Of a stretch of 64,000 nucleotides of DNA, positions 18,848 to 28,837 are shown piece by piece. Every line of letters starts with the position of its first letter. Position 1 is the first letter of the stretch. Made by a program: the position numbers and the translations under genes. The stretch comes from Candidatus Poribacteria bacterium (lineage in GTDB: Bacteria; Poribacteria; WGA-4E; WGA-3G): the NCBI GenBank assembly GCA_022827185.1, contig JAJDTM010000062.1, forward strand, positions 124,001-188,000, written 5' to 3'. Below the pieces are notes generated by a model. It was not told where the DNA came from. It searched no databases and saw only the letters and a program-made list of their open reading frames with translations.

Positions 18848-19849
18848 CTACATGCTATTGTTCCACTGAAGAACAACACCGAGTAAGCCGGGATTCCATT
18901 CCATGAGGAGTTGATATGCCTTCGGTGCGTCTTCGCCAGGAACGCGATGACTAATCAAAGGCGCGACGTTGAAGCGTTTCTGTGCGATGAGCGTCAACAA
19001 TAAGCGGCTATCATCTTCAAGCGTCCAGAAGTTTGGTGCGGACTCTTGGCGCGGGCGGATAGAGTTATGCGCCCCATAAAGAATAAGTCCTTTTTTATGC
19101 ACATCGCGATAAAAGTTCACCTTTGGCGTTTCGCCGCGTGTGCTCGCTAACAACACCATACGCGCACCCCATCCCGCCACATCTAAGGCAGTGCTGATTG
19201 CGTCGGGATGCCCAGTCGCCTCGATAACGACAACCGGTCCATCACCTTTTGTAGCATCGCTTAACTGTTCAGAGAAATTAGCGTCTTCGGGGTTGAGGGT
19301 GTAGTCTGCGCCCATGCTTTTGGAGATTTCGAGACGGCTATCGGTGAGGTCCGCTGCAATAAGTGGGAGTGCGCCGCTGAGTTTCGAGAGTTGCAGTGCC
19401 AGCAGCCCGATAAGTCCCTGTCCCAAAACTAAGGTCGCCTCTCCTAATTCAATGCGTGCCTTTCGGACACCTTGCAAGGCGATTGCCCCGAGGTTAAAGA
19501 AAACTGCTGCTTCGGATGGAACGTCGGTCGATGCTACTTTTAGCAAACGACTCGGTGCGGTTACGAAGTGGCTGGTGTGTCCCTGTGTTGAAGCGACACG
19601 ATCGCCTACCTGCAAGCCCGTGACTGCGTTTCCGATTTCTACGACTTTACCGATATTGCTGTACCCGGGACGGGACGGATACCGTCCTTGTGCGTTCGGG
19701 AGTCCTAATAGGAACGCGCGCTCCGTACCGGGACTAATGAGCGTACACGCTGTAGCGACAAGTACTTCATCGTCTCCAATAGGCGGCAACGTAAATGTCT
19801 CAACGTCAACTTTGGCGCGGCTTGGCCAAATAACGCGTTGTGCTTCCAT
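18848..19849 (-). CDS. Medium-chain dehydrogenase/reductase (Zn-binding alcohol dehydrogenase-like)
   Basis: About 333 residues of the MDR superfamily: an N-terminal GroES-like domain (EVLVATACTLISPGTER), VGDRVAS, then a Rossmann domain with LVLGQGLIGLLALQL near 160 and an acidic AADLTDSR turn favouring NAD(H). In zinc alcohol dehydrogenases the catalytic cysteine lies where this protein has SPGTE, so it probably does not bind the catalytic zinc in the usual way. Proteins with this signature are often annotated as threonine dehydrogenase-like; the substrate is unknown. ATG at 19849, with AGGT about seven bases before it, is preferred over the upstream ATG at 19921. Confidence 0.8.
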   Translation of the reverse strand: MEAQRVIWPSRAKVDVETFTLPPIGDDEVLVATACTLISPGTERAFLLGLPNAQGRYPSRPGYSNIGKVVEIGNAVTGLQVGDRVASTQGHTSHFVTAPSRLLKVASTDVPSEAAVFFNLGAIALQGVRKARIELGEATLVLGQGLIGLLALQLSKLSGALPLIAADLTDSRLEISKSMGADYTLNPEDANFSEQLSDATKGDGPVVVIEATGHPDAISTALDVAGWGARMVLLASTRGETPKVNFYRDVHKKGLILYGAHNSIRPRQESAPNFWTLEDDSRLLLTLIAQKRFNVAPLISHRVPGEDAPKAYQLLMEWNPGLLGVVLQWNNSM

Positions 19850-19967
19850 CAAAAACCTGACCCCATAATATAAAGGATAGTTGCTTTCAAGCAGTATACC
19901 AGAAAAACAACTATCCGTCAAGCATTAATCCGAGAATTTTGCAATAAAGCGAGTTCACTACATTGAA

Positions 19968-21527
19968 TCACCGGTCAGATGTGCGAACATTAATTGTAAC
20001 ATACTCCCCACCGCGTCCATTTGGCACTTTGACATAGAGGAGTACTTGTTCTCTATTGTTTTTCACGAGTTGATTAACAGTGCGGGAATATGTCTCAAGG
20101 CTATTAATCGGTTCCCATTCAATCTCTTGGATGAGGAAGCCGGGTCTAATACCCTTTCGCTGCGCGTCGCTGTCGGATTCGACATCTATAACGACAACAC
20201 CTATTTCGCTTGAGGCGTAGCCATAACGTCTCGCGATTGCAGGGGTCAGGTCTCCGACGCTGATGCCTGCGAATACTTCTTCAAGTTCTCCTCGCTCCAC
20301 TTCCTGATTGTGTTTAGCGACGACTTCTGCGTTACGTTCTACTAATTTAACAGTCAGTAGTTTTTCTTGTTTTCCGCCACGGAGTACCTTTAGTTTAACA
20401 GGTTTCCCGACTTTTGTGGCAGCGACAGTCTGCTGCAGATGCTGAATATCCCGAACCTTTTCACCATCAAATTCAACAATCACGTCACGCGGACGAATGC
20501 CAGCCTTCTTCGCCGGGCTATCTTTAGAAACTATATGCACGACGACACCGCGCGGGGACTCGAACTGCAGTTTATCCGCTAAATCATGACTCACTGCGCC
20601 CATGGTGATTCCGAGCCAACCGCGGACAACTTTTCCGTGTTCAATCAGATCTGGCATCAGTGATTGCGCTATGTTGCTTGAAATAGCGAAACCGATGCCA
20701 ATATTCCCCGGAGAACCGCTGGTGAAAATTAGGGTATTAATACCGACTAACTCACCACGGATGTTAATCAGTGCCCCACCGCTATTCCCGCGATTAATTG
20801 GGGCATCCGTCTGGATGAAATCGCTGAATCCAGATCCAAGTCTACTTTTAGCACTAACGACACCGCGCGTCACGGTCTGCGCTAAGCCGAGGGGTGATCC
20901 GATTGCAATCACCCATTCGCCGACCTCAAGTGCGTCTGAATCGCCGAATTGTAGAGCGGGCAGTCCCTCCGCATCAATTTTAATAAGTGCTAAATCGCTG
21001 CCACCACCGGTACGTTGTGCAGGATCACTTCCGATTAATTCCGCGTTGTACTCGCGACCGTTCGCTAAGGTAACCGTAATGTTGTTTACACCATCGACAA
21101 CGTGGTTGTTCGTTAGAATATAGCCGTTCTCACGGACGATAACGCCAGAGCCGAGACCTTTGACCGGATCAGATTCGGGACCAAAGAAAAATCTATAAAA
21201 TTCATCGCTGAAAGGAGTACTCGACTGCTGTCTTTGATTTCGCTCTGTTTCTGTTGTGATTTGAACAACTGCGGGGCGGGTCCGCGCTACCAGATTAATG
21301 AACGCTTGATTTGCGCGTTCGAGATACTGAAAATCTAATGCTTGGGGCGCATTTTCCAGATACTCGGGAGCTTTTGACGCTTCAGGTGTGTCATGCGTCT
21401 GTCCGATTGCGGTTTGTAATGTGAACTCATCTGTATCCCAATTGATGACGATACCTACTACCACGATGAGTACTGCTAAAATTAATATTACCCGTACCGG
21501 GTTCCGAAGTGTGTTTCTGAGTTTCAT
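19968..21527 (-). CDS. Do/HtrA family periplasmic serine protease
   Basis: The 519-residue product has an N-terminal membrane segment (13-28), a trypsin-like domain with His142 (TNNHVV), Asp178 (SDLALIKI) and Ser249 (NRGNSGGALIN), then two PDZ domains (about 300-398 and 415-515). HtrA proteases degrade or hold misfolded envelope proteins. The mature domain is expected on the periplasmic side. A near-perfect GGAGGT lies 8 bases before ATG. No operon partner is visible. DegP, DegQ and DegS cannot be told apart from sequence alone, though two PDZ domains fit DegP/DegQ. Confidence 0.92.
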   Translation of the reverse strand: MKLRNTLRNPVRVILILAVLIVVVGIVINWDTDEFTLQTAIGQTHDTPEASKAPEYLENAPQALDFQYLERANQAFINLVARTRPAVVQITTETERNQRQQSSTPFSDEFYRFFFGPESDPVKGLGSGVIVRENGYILTNNHVVDGVNNITVTLANGREYNAELIGSDPAQRTGGGSDLALIKIDAEGLPALQFGDSDALEVGEWVIAIGSPLGLAQTVTRGVVSAKSRLGSGFSDFIQTDAPINRGNSGGALINIRGELVGINTLIFTSGSPGNIGIGFAISSNIAQSLMPDLIEHGKVVRGWLGITMGAVSHDLADKLQFESPRGVVVHIVSKDSPAKKAGIRPRDVIVEFDGEKVRDIQHLQQTVAATKVGKPVKLKVLRGGKQEKLLTVKLVERNAEVVAKHNQEVERGELEEVFAGISVGDLTPAIARRYGYASSEIGVVVIDVESDSDAQRKGIRPGFLIQEIEWEPINSLETYSRTVNQLVKNNREQVLLYVKVPNGRGGEYVTINVRTSDR

Positions 21528-21701
21528 GATATGACCTCCAGTATATTTTACGGAAGATTCCGATCTCGGAGATGACCGGAACCATTTTATTTGCGTTTTT
21601 TGTGTTTACGTCCTAAAGACACACCTATTGGAAAAAAAAGTTTCAAAAAAGTTCAAAAAAACGGTGCGTCTGAAAAATACTTCGTACGTAACGAGATTCT
21701 T

Positions 21702-22052
21702 TCACTCTTTACGTGAAATTCGATCCACATGTTCACGGACAATATGTTCAGGACATAATTTAATAAAGAGCCATGCGCCGGGGACAAGGATCACAAAAGC
21801 GCCAACAATGAGATCGTCCAGTTTACCAATGATCGGCAGAAAATCAAAATCAAGCGGGTTCACCAAGTAAACGATGGCAAAGACAACTGCTAATAATTCG
21901 GTAAGGATGAGGATCGCCTTCCGATAGACCGGAACACGTTCATCAACAAACAGTCGCCACGCCAACTTGACGAAATTTGGGAAATGGAGGAGGAGGCGGA
22001 AAAGTCGAAACGGTCCTCGACTGTTACCGCCGAATAAGAAAGAGTTCAACAT
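21702..22052 (-). CDS. DUF1232 (YkvA-like) membrane protein
   Basis: A 116-residue protein with the DUF1232 core: RVPVYRKAILILTELLAVV, YLVNPLDFDFLPIIGKLDDLIV, then a hydrophobic GAFVILVPGAWLFI. Two membrane segments are likely. The family has no assigned function. No clear Shine-Dalgarno sequence precedes ATG at 22052. The gene diverges from the isomerase-like gene at 22180. Confidence 0.75.
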   Translation of the reverse strand: MLNSFLFGGNSRGPFRLFRLLLHFPNFVKLAWRLFVDERVPVYRKAILILTELLAVVFAIVYLVNPLDFDFLPIIGKLDDLIVGAFVILVPGAWLFIKLCPEHIVREHVDRISRKE

Positions 22053-22179
22053 AATTTTAAAGTGTATCAGAACGGTTTTTTATATGCAAATCAATTTTTT
22101 TAGAAGTTATCAGTTGTCGGTTTTCAGTAATTTTGGTATACTACCGACAAATCATATATGCCAAATAGAAGGAGTCATT

Positions 22180-22965
22180 ATGGCAACACAAAACGCGCTT
22201 TCTGCGAAACAAATCGCGGCGCAGCTTTATACTGTCAGGGAATTTACCAAAACCGAGGCGGATATTGCTGAGACGATCAAAAAGGTTCGGCAACTCGGCT
22301 ATGAGGCGGTGCAATGTTCCGCACTCGGTCCGATCGAACCTGCAGCCCTGAAAAACATTGTTGACGGTGAAGGCATCAGCATCATCGCGACACACACGAG
22401 TTATGAAAGGATGCGCGATGAACCGCAGGCTGTCATTGATGAACATCAATTGTGGGGATGCAAACATGCTGCGATTGGTGGTCTTCCGGGTGAATACCGT
22501 ACGGCTGAAGGATACGCAACATTCGCGAAAGAGGCATCCGAAGTCGCAGCCCGTCTCGCTGAAGGCGGTTTGACCTTTTCTTATCACAATCATAGTTTCG
22601 AGTTGGAACGCTATAACGGACGCACTGGCCTGGAGATTTTATATGCGGAAAGCGATCCCAACTATTTTAAAAGCGAATTGGATACCTACTGGATTCAACA
22701 CGGTGGCGGCGACCCGGCGGAATGGGTCCGCCAGTTAAAGGGACGTGCCGATATTATTCATCTCAAGGACATGGCGATGGAAGGTTCCTCACAACGCTTT
22801 GCGGAAATCGGCGAAGGCAACCTCAATTGGCCAGCCATCTTAAACGCTTGTGTCTATGCGGGTGTTGAATGGTATATTATTGAGCAGGATAGCTGCTACG
22901 AACGCGATCCGTTTGACAGTTTAGGTATCAGCTTCAGGAATCTGAAAGAGATGGGGTTCGCGTAG
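22180..22965 (+). CDS. Sugar phosphate isomerase/epimerase-like TIM barrel protein
   Basis: 261 residues with xylose-isomerase-like TIM barrel features: AAQLYTVREFTKTEADIAETI, FSYHNHSFELE, ELDTYWIQHGGGDPAEWV, IIHLKDMA and the glutamate-bearing GEGNLNW. These residues usually hold a divalent metal. Members act on sugars, inosose or hydroxypyruvate; the substrate is not predictable. ATG at 22180 has AAGGAG five bases before it and opens directly on the barrel (MATQNALSAKQIAAQLY). The longer in-frame extension back to 21967 overlaps the opposite-strand DUF1232 gene and is rejected. Confidence 0.85.
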   Translation: MATQNALSAKQIAAQLYTVREFTKTEADIAETIKKVRQLGYEAVQCSALGPIEPAALKNIVDGEGISIIATHTSYERMRDEPQAVIDEHQLWGCKHAAIGGLPGEYRTAEGYATFAKEASEVAARLAEGGLTFSYHNHSFELERYNGRTGLEILYAESDPNYFKSELDTYWIQHGGGDPAEWVRQLKGRADIIHLKDMAMEGSSQRFAEIGEGNLNWPAILNACVYAGVEWYIIEQDSCYERDPFDSLGISFRNLKEMGFA

Positions 22966-22990
22966 ACTTGCCAAATTATGTGCGAAATCA

Positions 22991-23015
22991 AGGGCGAGGC
23001 ACAAAACCTCGCCCT
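22991..23015. repeat. Palindrome of the GGGCGAGG type
   Basis: A 9-bp stem (AGGGCGAGG, CCTCGCCCT) with a 7-base loop follows the isomerase-like gene by about 25 bases. It lacks a T-run. Similar gene-end palindromes of other sequence occur at 272-306, 44698-44719 and 53754-53777. Confidence 0.5.
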
Positions 23016-23104
23016 GCACGTCCTACAGTATTAAGCGACAAAGAGAGAAATAACCGGTTTGTTCCATGCAGACTGAGGGTTTCTACCAACAGTCAATTTT
23101 TTAT

Positions 23105-23133
23105 TTGACTTTCAAAGTGGCTTATGATACAAT
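23105..23133 (+). promoter_or_regulatory. Predicted promoter of tRNA-Pro
   Basis: TTGACT (23105-23110) and TACAAT (23128-23133), spacer 17, start of RNA expected about 6 bases before the tRNA. Confidence 0.7.
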
Positions 23134-23145
23134 TAAAGGGATTAA

Positions 23146-23219
23146 CGGGGCGTGGCGCAGCCCGGAAGCGCGCTTGAATGGGGTTCAAGAGGTCGCTGGT
23201 TCGAATCCAGTCGCCCCGA
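23146..23219 (+). tRNA. tRNA-Pro, anticodon GGG
   Basis: A complete cloverleaf folds: acceptor CGGGGCG/CGCCCCG, D stem GCGC/GCGC, anticodon stem CTTGA/TCAAG with loop ATGGGGT (anticodon GGG, reading CCC and CCU), T arm with TTCGAAT. The C1-G72 pair is a proline identity feature. A is the discriminator at 23219. CCA is not encoded, as ATTT follows. A prolyl-tRNA synthetase gene lies at 38155. Confidence 0.95.
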
Positions 23220-23302
23220 TTTCTGATATATTAAATTCGGTTTGTTAGCGTTGCGGTTACGAGCCGTGGCGCGAGTGACACAGAAGAGAGGGAGTTGTAA
23301 GA

Positions 23303-24625
23303 GTGGACAAGTCGTGCATTAATGTCGGCATTTTAGGATGGGGCACCGTTGGCACCGGTGTTTCCAAAATCCTATTAAATCAGAATGCCCTGATTGCGAA
23401 AAATAGTGGCATCGAATTATGCCTAAAAAAAATAGTCAAACGGACGCTGCCCGCGACACGGGAAGGCGTTGAACTCCCCGCCGACTGTCTGACAAACGAT
23501 CCCGCTGAAGTCGTTGATAATCCGGATATTGATATCGTCGTTGAGCTCATTGGTGGTACCACGGAAGCGCACACCCACATTAGCCGTGCGATCCGAAATG
23601 GCAAACACGTCGTCACAGCCAACAAAGCTCTCCTCGCAGAACACGGCAGTGAATTGTTCCAACTCGCTTCAGAACACCAAGTTAGCCTTAATTTTGAGGC
23701 AAGCACAGCGGGGGGTATCCCGATTATCAAAACGCTGCAAGAGAGTTTTGCAGGTAACCAAATTCACTCCCTCTACGGCATCGTGAATGGAACGTGTAAC
23801 TACATTCTAACTGAGATGCATGAGCGCAGTGTCGATTTCTCGGACGTTCTGAAAGCCGCACAAGACAAAGGATATGCTGAAGCCGATCCAACGTTCGATG
23901 TTGATGGTATTGATGCCGCACAGAAACTGATCCTCCTGATCGCGCTTGCCTATCGAAGCAATATCTCACTATCGCAATTCCATGTTGAGGGCATCACAGG
24001 TATCACCCAAAAAGAGATCCAATACGCACGCGAACTGGGTTACGTCATAAAATTGCTCGCTATCGCGAAGTTGGGCGACGGAAACCGTGTAGAAGCGCGC
24101 GTGCATCCGACACTTGTGCCGGAACGGAGTCTGTTAGCGAATGTCGGCGGCGCGTTCAATGCAGTTTGCGTTATCGGTGATGCGGTGGGTCCCACACTCT
24201 TTTATGGGCAAGGCGCGGGTGAGATGCCGACAGCGAGTGCGGTTGTTGCGGACATCATTGATGCTGGAAAATCTGTGCAACAAGGTGTGAGCACCCCAAT
24301 TTCGCGAGCATGGCTTGCCGGTGCCCAAGCCGAAGTTGATGTCTCTCCGATTGACGATATAGAGACGCGCTACTACCTCCGTTTTGTGGTTGCTGACCGG
24401 CCCGGTGTTCTTGCGAAAATTGGTACTATTTTGGGGAACTGGCAAATCAGTATCGCTTCTGTGATTCAAAAGGACCCGCACGGTATGGAGACTGTGTCAC
24501 TCGTTATGCTGACGCACACTGCGCGGGAAAAGAATATGAAAGCAGCACTCGCGGAAATCCATACGCTTGAAGCGGTGAAAGGTGATACACACCTCATTAG
24601 GATTGAGGAAGAAGTCGATTTTTAA
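23303..24625 (+). CDS. hom: Homoserine dehydrogenase
   Basis: 440 residues. The enzyme reduces aspartate semialdehyde to homoserine for threonine and methionine synthesis. The Rossmann start [15 protein letters not shown] is followed by [13 protein letters not shown], the catalytic domain with [14 protein letters not shown] and [18 protein letters not shown], and a C-terminal ACT domain ([18 protein letters not shown]) that usually mediates threonine feedback. Monofunctional form without aspartokinase. GTG start with GGGAG about nine bases upstream. It may be cotranscribed with the tRNA 80 bases earlier. Confidence 0.95.
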   Translation: MDKSCINVGILGWGTVGTGVSKILLNQNALIAKNSGIELCLKKIVKRTLPATREGVELPADCLTNDPAEVVDNPDIDIVVELIGGTTEAHTHISRAIRNGKHVVTANKALLAEHGSELFQLASEHQVSLNFEASTAGGIPIIKTLQESFAGNQIHSLYGIVNGTCNYILTEMHERSVDFSDVLKAAQDKGYAEADPTFDVDGIDAAQKLILLIALAYRSNISLSQFHVEGITGITQKEIQYARELGYVIKLLAIAKLGDGNRVEARVHPTLVPERSLLANVGGAFNAVCVIGDAVGPTLFYGQGAGEMPTASAVVADIIDAGKSVQQGVSTPISRAWLAGAQAEVDVSPIDDIETRYYLRFVVADRPGVLAKIGTILGNWQISIASVIQKDPHGMETVSLVMLTHTAREKNMKAALAEIHTLEAVKGDTHLIRIEEEVDF

Positions 24626-24739
24626 TTTTTTCAGTGTTAGGGACAGGACTACGTGTTCGTCCATTCTTTCTTGCCGTTTGATTGTCATCGTAAGGGAAAC
24701 CTGAAGACTGTTTGATAGATACTTGTGAGGAAATTGGAT

Positions 24740-25285
24740 ATGCAGGAAGGCATAAAAGACACGTTAGTATTCGACATGAAAGACCTTCGACACGAGGACT
24801 TCAAAGAATACGAAGCACTTGTGCCGCCCGCGTCCTTGAGTTTGAATTACGAAGAAGCAGAATTTATTAAACCGCTGTCATGTACAGTCCAGCTGTTTCG
24901 CCAAGGCGACGACAATGTTTATGTGACAGCCGATATTGAAACGGAAATTTCGGTAGAGTGCCGACGTTGTATTACGCCGTTTGAGGTAGATATAACAACA
25001 AAACTTGAACTGTTATTCTCTATCGGCAGTGAATCGTCAGAAGAGAGTGAAGCGGATGAGCGATATTACGATGGAGAGACCTTAGACATTTCAGAAGATG
25101 CGCGGCAAATGCTCGTCCTTGAGATACCGGCATGGTCGCTCTGTTCCGAGACATGTGAAGGTCTATGTCCGCAATGTGGTGAAGAATTCAATAGCGACGC
25201 ATGTTCTTGTGAGACAGATGATGCGTCACCGGCACCTGCTTCTAACCCGTTTTCGGTTCTGTCAAAAATGCTGGAAGATAACTAA
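24740..25285 (+). CDS. DUF177 (YceD-like) protein
   Basis: About 181 residues with the DUF177 signature: an internal CRRC pair, a long acidic stretch, then CEGLCPQCGEEFNSDACSC near the C-terminus, a likely zinc knuckle. In bacteria this gene usually precedes rpmF, as here, and has been linked to 23S rRNA accumulation. A GTG at 24725 is in frame, but ATG at 24740 with GAGG about nine bases upstream is favoured. It heads the rpmF-fab cluster. Confidence 0.85.
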   Translation: MQEGIKDTLVFDMKDLRHEDFKEYEALVPPASLSLNYEEAEFIKPLSCTVQLFRQGDDNVYVTADIETEISVECRRCITPFEVDITTKLELLFSIGSESSEESEADERYYDGETLDISEDARQMLVLEIPAWSLCSETCEGLCPQCGEEFNSDACSCETDDASPAPASNPFSVLSKMLEDN

Positions 25286-25357
25286 AACCATCAAATTGTG
25301 TAGCGAACTTCAAAACTACGACTCTTAAGACTGCAAAGAATTGTAAGGAGTTAAACG

Positions 25358-25543
25358 ATGGCGCATCCAAAACGGAAAACGTCAAAATCAAAAAAAAGAA
25401 TGCGACGGAGCCATAACGCGCTCCATGACAAAGCCACAAGCGTCTGTTCATATTGCGGAGAAACGATCATTTCTCATCGTCTCTGTTCCGGATGTGGACA
25501 TTATAACGGACGGCCCGTGCTAAAATCCACTGACGAAGCGTAG
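25358..25543 (+). CDS. rpmF: 50S ribosomal protein L32
   Basis: 61 residues, the classical L32 form: N-terminal AHPKRKTSKSKKRMRRSHN and a zinc ribbon of two Cys pairs (CSYC, CSGC). AAGGAG stands before ATG. The DUF177-rpmF-fab order is a widespread arrangement. The plsX gene that normally follows is absent. Confidence 0.97.
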   Translation: MAHPKRKTSKSKKRMRRSHNALHDKATSVCSYCGETIISHRLCSGCGHYNGRPVLKSTDEA

Positions 25544-25637
25544 ATAAGGTGTCGGTCAGAAAAACCGATGGGATTTCACAGCGAGTCTCGGCTTGCAAGT
25601 AAGACCTTACAACGCCAAAAACGCCAAGAGAGATATA

Positions 25638-26633
25638 ATGACGCAACTTCGATATGCAACCATCACAGGAACAGGTTCTTACCTCCCCGAACGGGTCGTT
25701 ACCAACTTTGACCTTGAGAAAACGGTGGATACAAGTGACGAATGGATTCGTCAACGCACGGGAATTACGGAGCGACGTATCGCTGAAGATGATGTCGCTA
25801 CCTCTGATCTCTGTGTGCATGCCGCACGATGGGCTATTAAAAACGCTCACATAGATCCGCTTGACATTGATATGATTCTTGTCGCTACCGTTACACCTGA
25901 CACGTTTTTCCCGTCAACAGCGTGCTACGTCCAGAAAGGTATCGGCGCAAAGAACGCTGCCGCGATGGATGTATCTGCTGCATGTGCGGGTTTTCTTTAT
26001 GGGCTGGATTTAGCTGACGGAATGATTAAATCTGGACGGTACGACACTATTCTTGTTGTCGGTGGTGAGATTTTCAACAACATCGTCGATTGGAATGATA
26101 GGAGTACATGTGTGCTCTTTGGAGATGGTGCGGGTGCCGCCGTAGTTCAATCTACGGATGAACCGAAAGGCATTCTCGCATCTTACATCGGGTCCGATGG
26201 AGATTATGCTGATATCGACCTCCTTGGTATCCCTGCGGGCGGGTCCAGAATGCCGATTACCCCGGAAGCAATTGACCAAAAACTCGACAAACTGCAGATG
26301 AATGGTCGTGAAGTTTTTAAACTGGGGGTGCGGCTTATGCCCGAAGCGGCGCAGCGTGTTTTACGTGAAGCAGATGTCAGCGTTGAAGAGATTGACCTGT
26401 TGATCCCGCATCAAGCGAATTTGCGCATCATTGAAGCAGTCGGTGACAGACTCGGTATGCCACGAGAAAAGGTCTATATTAACGTTGATAAATATGGGAA
26501 TACCTCTGCAGCGACAGTGATCATCGCCTTGGACGAAGCAATTCGCGAGGGGCGCGCAAAGCCGGGCGACCTGCTTCTGTTTGTGACTTTTGGCGCAGGC
26601 TTAACATGGGGCAGCACTCTCCTACGGTTATAG
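25638..26633 (+). CDS. fabH: 3-oxoacyl-ACP synthase III
   Basis: FabH starts fatty acid synthesis by condensing acetyl-CoA with malonyl-ACP. About 331 residues from ATG 25638, with the catalytic triad Cys116 (DVSAACAGF), His258 (IPHQANLRI) and Asn288 (YGNTSAAT). DEWIRQRTGITERR and the C-terminal FVTFGAGLTWGS are typical. An in-frame ATG at 25593 would add 15 unconserved residues. Confidence 0.96.
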   Translation: MTQLRYATITGTGSYLPERVVTNFDLEKTVDTSDEWIRQRTGITERRIAEDDVATSDLCVHAARWAIKNAHIDPLDIDMILVATVTPDTFFPSTACYVQKGIGAKNAAAMDVSAACAGFLYGLDLADGMIKSGRYDTILVVGGEIFNNIVDWNDRSTCVLFGDGAGAAVVQSTDEPKGILASYIGSDGDYADIDLLGIPAGGSRMPITPEAIDQKLDKLQMNGREVFKLGVRLMPEAAQRVLREADVSVEEIDLLIPHQANLRIIEAVGDRLGMPREKVYINVDKYGNTSAATVIIALDEAIREGRAKPGDLLLFVTFGAGLTWGSTLLRL

Positions 26634-26767
26634 CCGTCGGCTATCAGCATGCTTCGCAGTGAGAACAATCAGTAAAGAGGCTTTATCTAATTCTATCAGT
26701 TTTCTGTTTGATTTGAGGGTTTTAGAAAACCGAAAGCGTCCTGCCGACATCTATTCACGAGATAAAA

Positions 26768-27700
26768 ATGACAAAACCGGCGTTTATTTTCCCGGGACAA
26801 GGTTCACAACAAGTTGGCATGGGGGCGGAATTAACGCGGACCTATCCAACTGCCAATGACGTTTTTCAGGAAGCCGACGCAGCCCTTGGACGTGCCTTGA
26901 GCCAACTCTGTTTTGAAGGACCGGAATCAGACTTAAAACAGACCGAAAATACACAACTGGCGATTTTGACCTGCAGCGTCGCAACATTGCGAGTTCTAAA
27001 AGAGTTCGGTATTGGACCAAACGCAGTCGCAGGACATAGTTTGGGAGAGTACTCCGCACTCGTGGCAGCAGAGGTTCTTGATTTCTCGGACGCTTTGCGT
27101 TTGGTGAACGCACGTGCCAGTTTGATGGCAGAAGCAGGTGAAACACAGCAAGGCACCATGGCGGCAGTCCTCGGAATGGAGATAGAACAACTTCAACAAC
27201 TCTGTGACGGGACCGAAGGGATTGTAAACATCGCTAATTACAACTGTCCTGGACAATTAGTAATTTCTGGAGAAGTGGATGCCGTCAATCACGTTGTTGA
27301 ACTGGCGAAAGCTGAAATTGGGGCGAGACGGTGCCGCCTCTTACCTGTAAGTGGGGCATTTCATTCACCTTTGATGGCACCCGCACAACAAAAATTTGGA
27401 TCCGTACTTAACTCGGTGACAATGCAACCGCCGAAAGTTGATATCGCAATGAACGTAACCGGTGAGTTTGCGACAGATGCAGAAAACATTAGGGACCTTC
27501 TATTTCAACAGATAACACAGCCTGTTCGATGGGAAAAGATACTGCATACCGTTGAACAAACTGACATCACACATTTTGTAGAGGTGGGACCAGGGAAGGT
27601 GTTGTCCGGCTTAGTAAAACGGACACTGCCGGAAAGTCGTGTTATGAATGTTGAAGATGTTGAGACGCTGTCCCTCGTAGCAGATGAAATGGGAAAATAA
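26768..27700 (+). CDS. fabD: Malonyl-CoA:ACP transacylase
   Basis: 310 residues. It moves malonyl groups from CoA to ACP. The oxyanion motif FIFPGQGSQQVGMG opens the protein, the nucleophile elbow is GHSLGEYSAL, the catalytic His lies in SGAFHSPLM, and VEVGPGKVLSGL marks the C-terminal part. Sits in order between fabH and fabG. Confidence 0.96.
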   Translation: MTKPAFIFPGQGSQQVGMGAELTRTYPTANDVFQEADAALGRALSQLCFEGPESDLKQTENTQLAILTCSVATLRVLKEFGIGPNAVAGHSLGEYSALVAAEVLDFSDALRLVNARASLMAEAGETQQGTMAAVLGMEIEQLQQLCDGTEGIVNIANYNCPGQLVISGEVDAVNHVVELAKAEIGARRCRLLPVSGAFHSPLMAPAQQKFGSVLNSVTMQPPKVDIAMNVTGEFATDAENIRDLLFQQITQPVRWEKILHTVEQTDITHFVEVGPGKVLSGLVKRTLPESRVMNVEDVETLSLVADEMGK

Positions 27701-27704
27701 ATAA

Positions 27705-28481
27705 ATGGATGTGACAACGGAACAGAGTACCTTTAGAGCAGACCTACTGAGCGGTAGAACGGCAATTGTTACCGGTGCCTCGCGTGGTATCGGCGCAGCA
27801 ATTGCACAGAGACTTTGCGAAGTTGGGGCGAATGTTGTACTTTGCTCACGTTCTGCTGAGTCAGTCGCACAGATTGCCGATACACTGCAGAGCAAAGGCT
27901 ACGCTACCTATGCAATGGCTGCCAATATCTCTGAAAAGGCTGATGTTGAAGCACTTATTGAAAAAACGATTGATCAGTTTTCGCAAATCGACATTCTCGT
28001 GAACAACGCAGGGATTACCCGCGACATGTTACTCATGCGTCTCAAAGATGAGGACTGGGACGCTGTGCTACAGACGAATCTCACCGGCACGATGTATTGC
28101 ACCCGTGCAGTCCTTCGTCCTCTGATACGCCAGAAAAGTGGACGAATTATCAACATCTCATCGGTTGTTGGATTGGTCGGGAACGCGGGACAAGCGAATT
28201 ACGCCGCTGCGAAAGCGGGCATCATTGGCTTCACAAAGGCGACAGCAAAGGAAGTCGCCACCCGTGGTATCACAGTAAACGCTATTGCCCCGGGGTTCAT
28301 AACAACAGACATGACAGCACAAATACCGGAAGAGCATCAGAAACAACTGCTTGAACTCATCCCACTACGGGAGTTTGGGCGCCCAGAAGATGTAGCAAAC
28401 GCTGTCTGTTTTTTAGCATCGGATGCTGCACGTTATATCACCGGCCAAACCCTTCAGGTTGACGGTGGCATGGTGATGTAA
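27705..28481 (+). CDS. fabG: 3-oxoacyl-ACP reductase
   Basis: 258 residues, short-chain dehydrogenase. The cofactor loop TGASRGIGAAIA, NNAG, catalytic Ser (INISSVVG) and YAAAK are present, with PGFITTDMT and the C-terminal GQTLQVDGGMVM typical of FabG. It starts 4 bases after the fabD stop, so the two are surely coupled. Confidence 0.96.
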   Translation: MDVTTEQSTFRADLLSGRTAIVTGASRGIGAAIAQRLCEVGANVVLCSRSAESVAQIADTLQSKGYATYAMAANISEKADVEALIEKTIDQFSQIDILVNNAGITRDMLLMRLKDEDWDAVLQTNLTGTMYCTRAVLRPLIRQKSGRIINISSVVGLVGNAGQANYAAAKAGIIGFTKATAKEVATRGITVNAIAPGFITTDMTAQIPEEHQKQLLELIPLREFGRPEDVANAVCFLASDAARYITGQTLQVDGGMVM

Positions 28482-28485
28482 TTCA

Positions 28486-28575
28486 TCGGCTCTCGGCTCT
28501 CGGCTCTCGGCGTTCGGAAACCCAACGGTTTTCTTGCTGACCGCCGACGTCTGACCCCCGATAGCCATAATTTAT
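28486..28575. repeat. GGCTCTC/GCCGA short-repeat tract before acpP
   Basis: Three CGGCTCT units followed by imperfect inverted copies (GACCGCCGACGTC, GATAGCC). It belongs to the same GGCTGATAGCCGA-type family as 28838-28972, 39640-39668 and 26632-26660. Confidence 0.6.
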
Positions 28576-28594
28576 AGGAGATCAGAGAACGCTT

Positions 28595-28828
28595 ATGGCA
28601 ACAAATCAAGAACGCCTTATCGAAATTATTGCGAACCAACTCGGTGTTGACGAAGATAACGTCACTCCAGATGCCTCTTTTATGGAAGACTTGGGTGCCG
28701 ATTCGCTCGACACCGTTGAACTGGTCATGGCACTTGAAGAGGAATTTGAGATCGAAATTCCCGACAGCGATGCCGAGAAGATTCAGACTGTTCAAGATGC
28801 CTTGAGTTACCTTGACGAACACGTATAG
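28595..28828 (+). CDS. acpP: Acyl carrier protein
   Basis: 77 residues, highly acidic, with the phosphopantetheine site serine in [23 protein letters not shown] lies upstream of ATG. It is flanked on both sides by GGCTGATAG-family repeats inside the fab cluster. Confidence 0.97.
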   Translation: MATNQERLIEIIANQLGVDEDNVTPDASFMEDLGADSLDTVELVMALEEEFEIEIPDSDAEKIQTVQDALSYLDEHV

Positions 28829-28837
28829 TTCAAGACA

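Noticed and set aside
21967-22179. Upstream extension of the isomerase-like gene
   Set aside because: Overlaps the opposite-strand DUF1232 gene; the ATG at 22180 has a good ribosome binding site.
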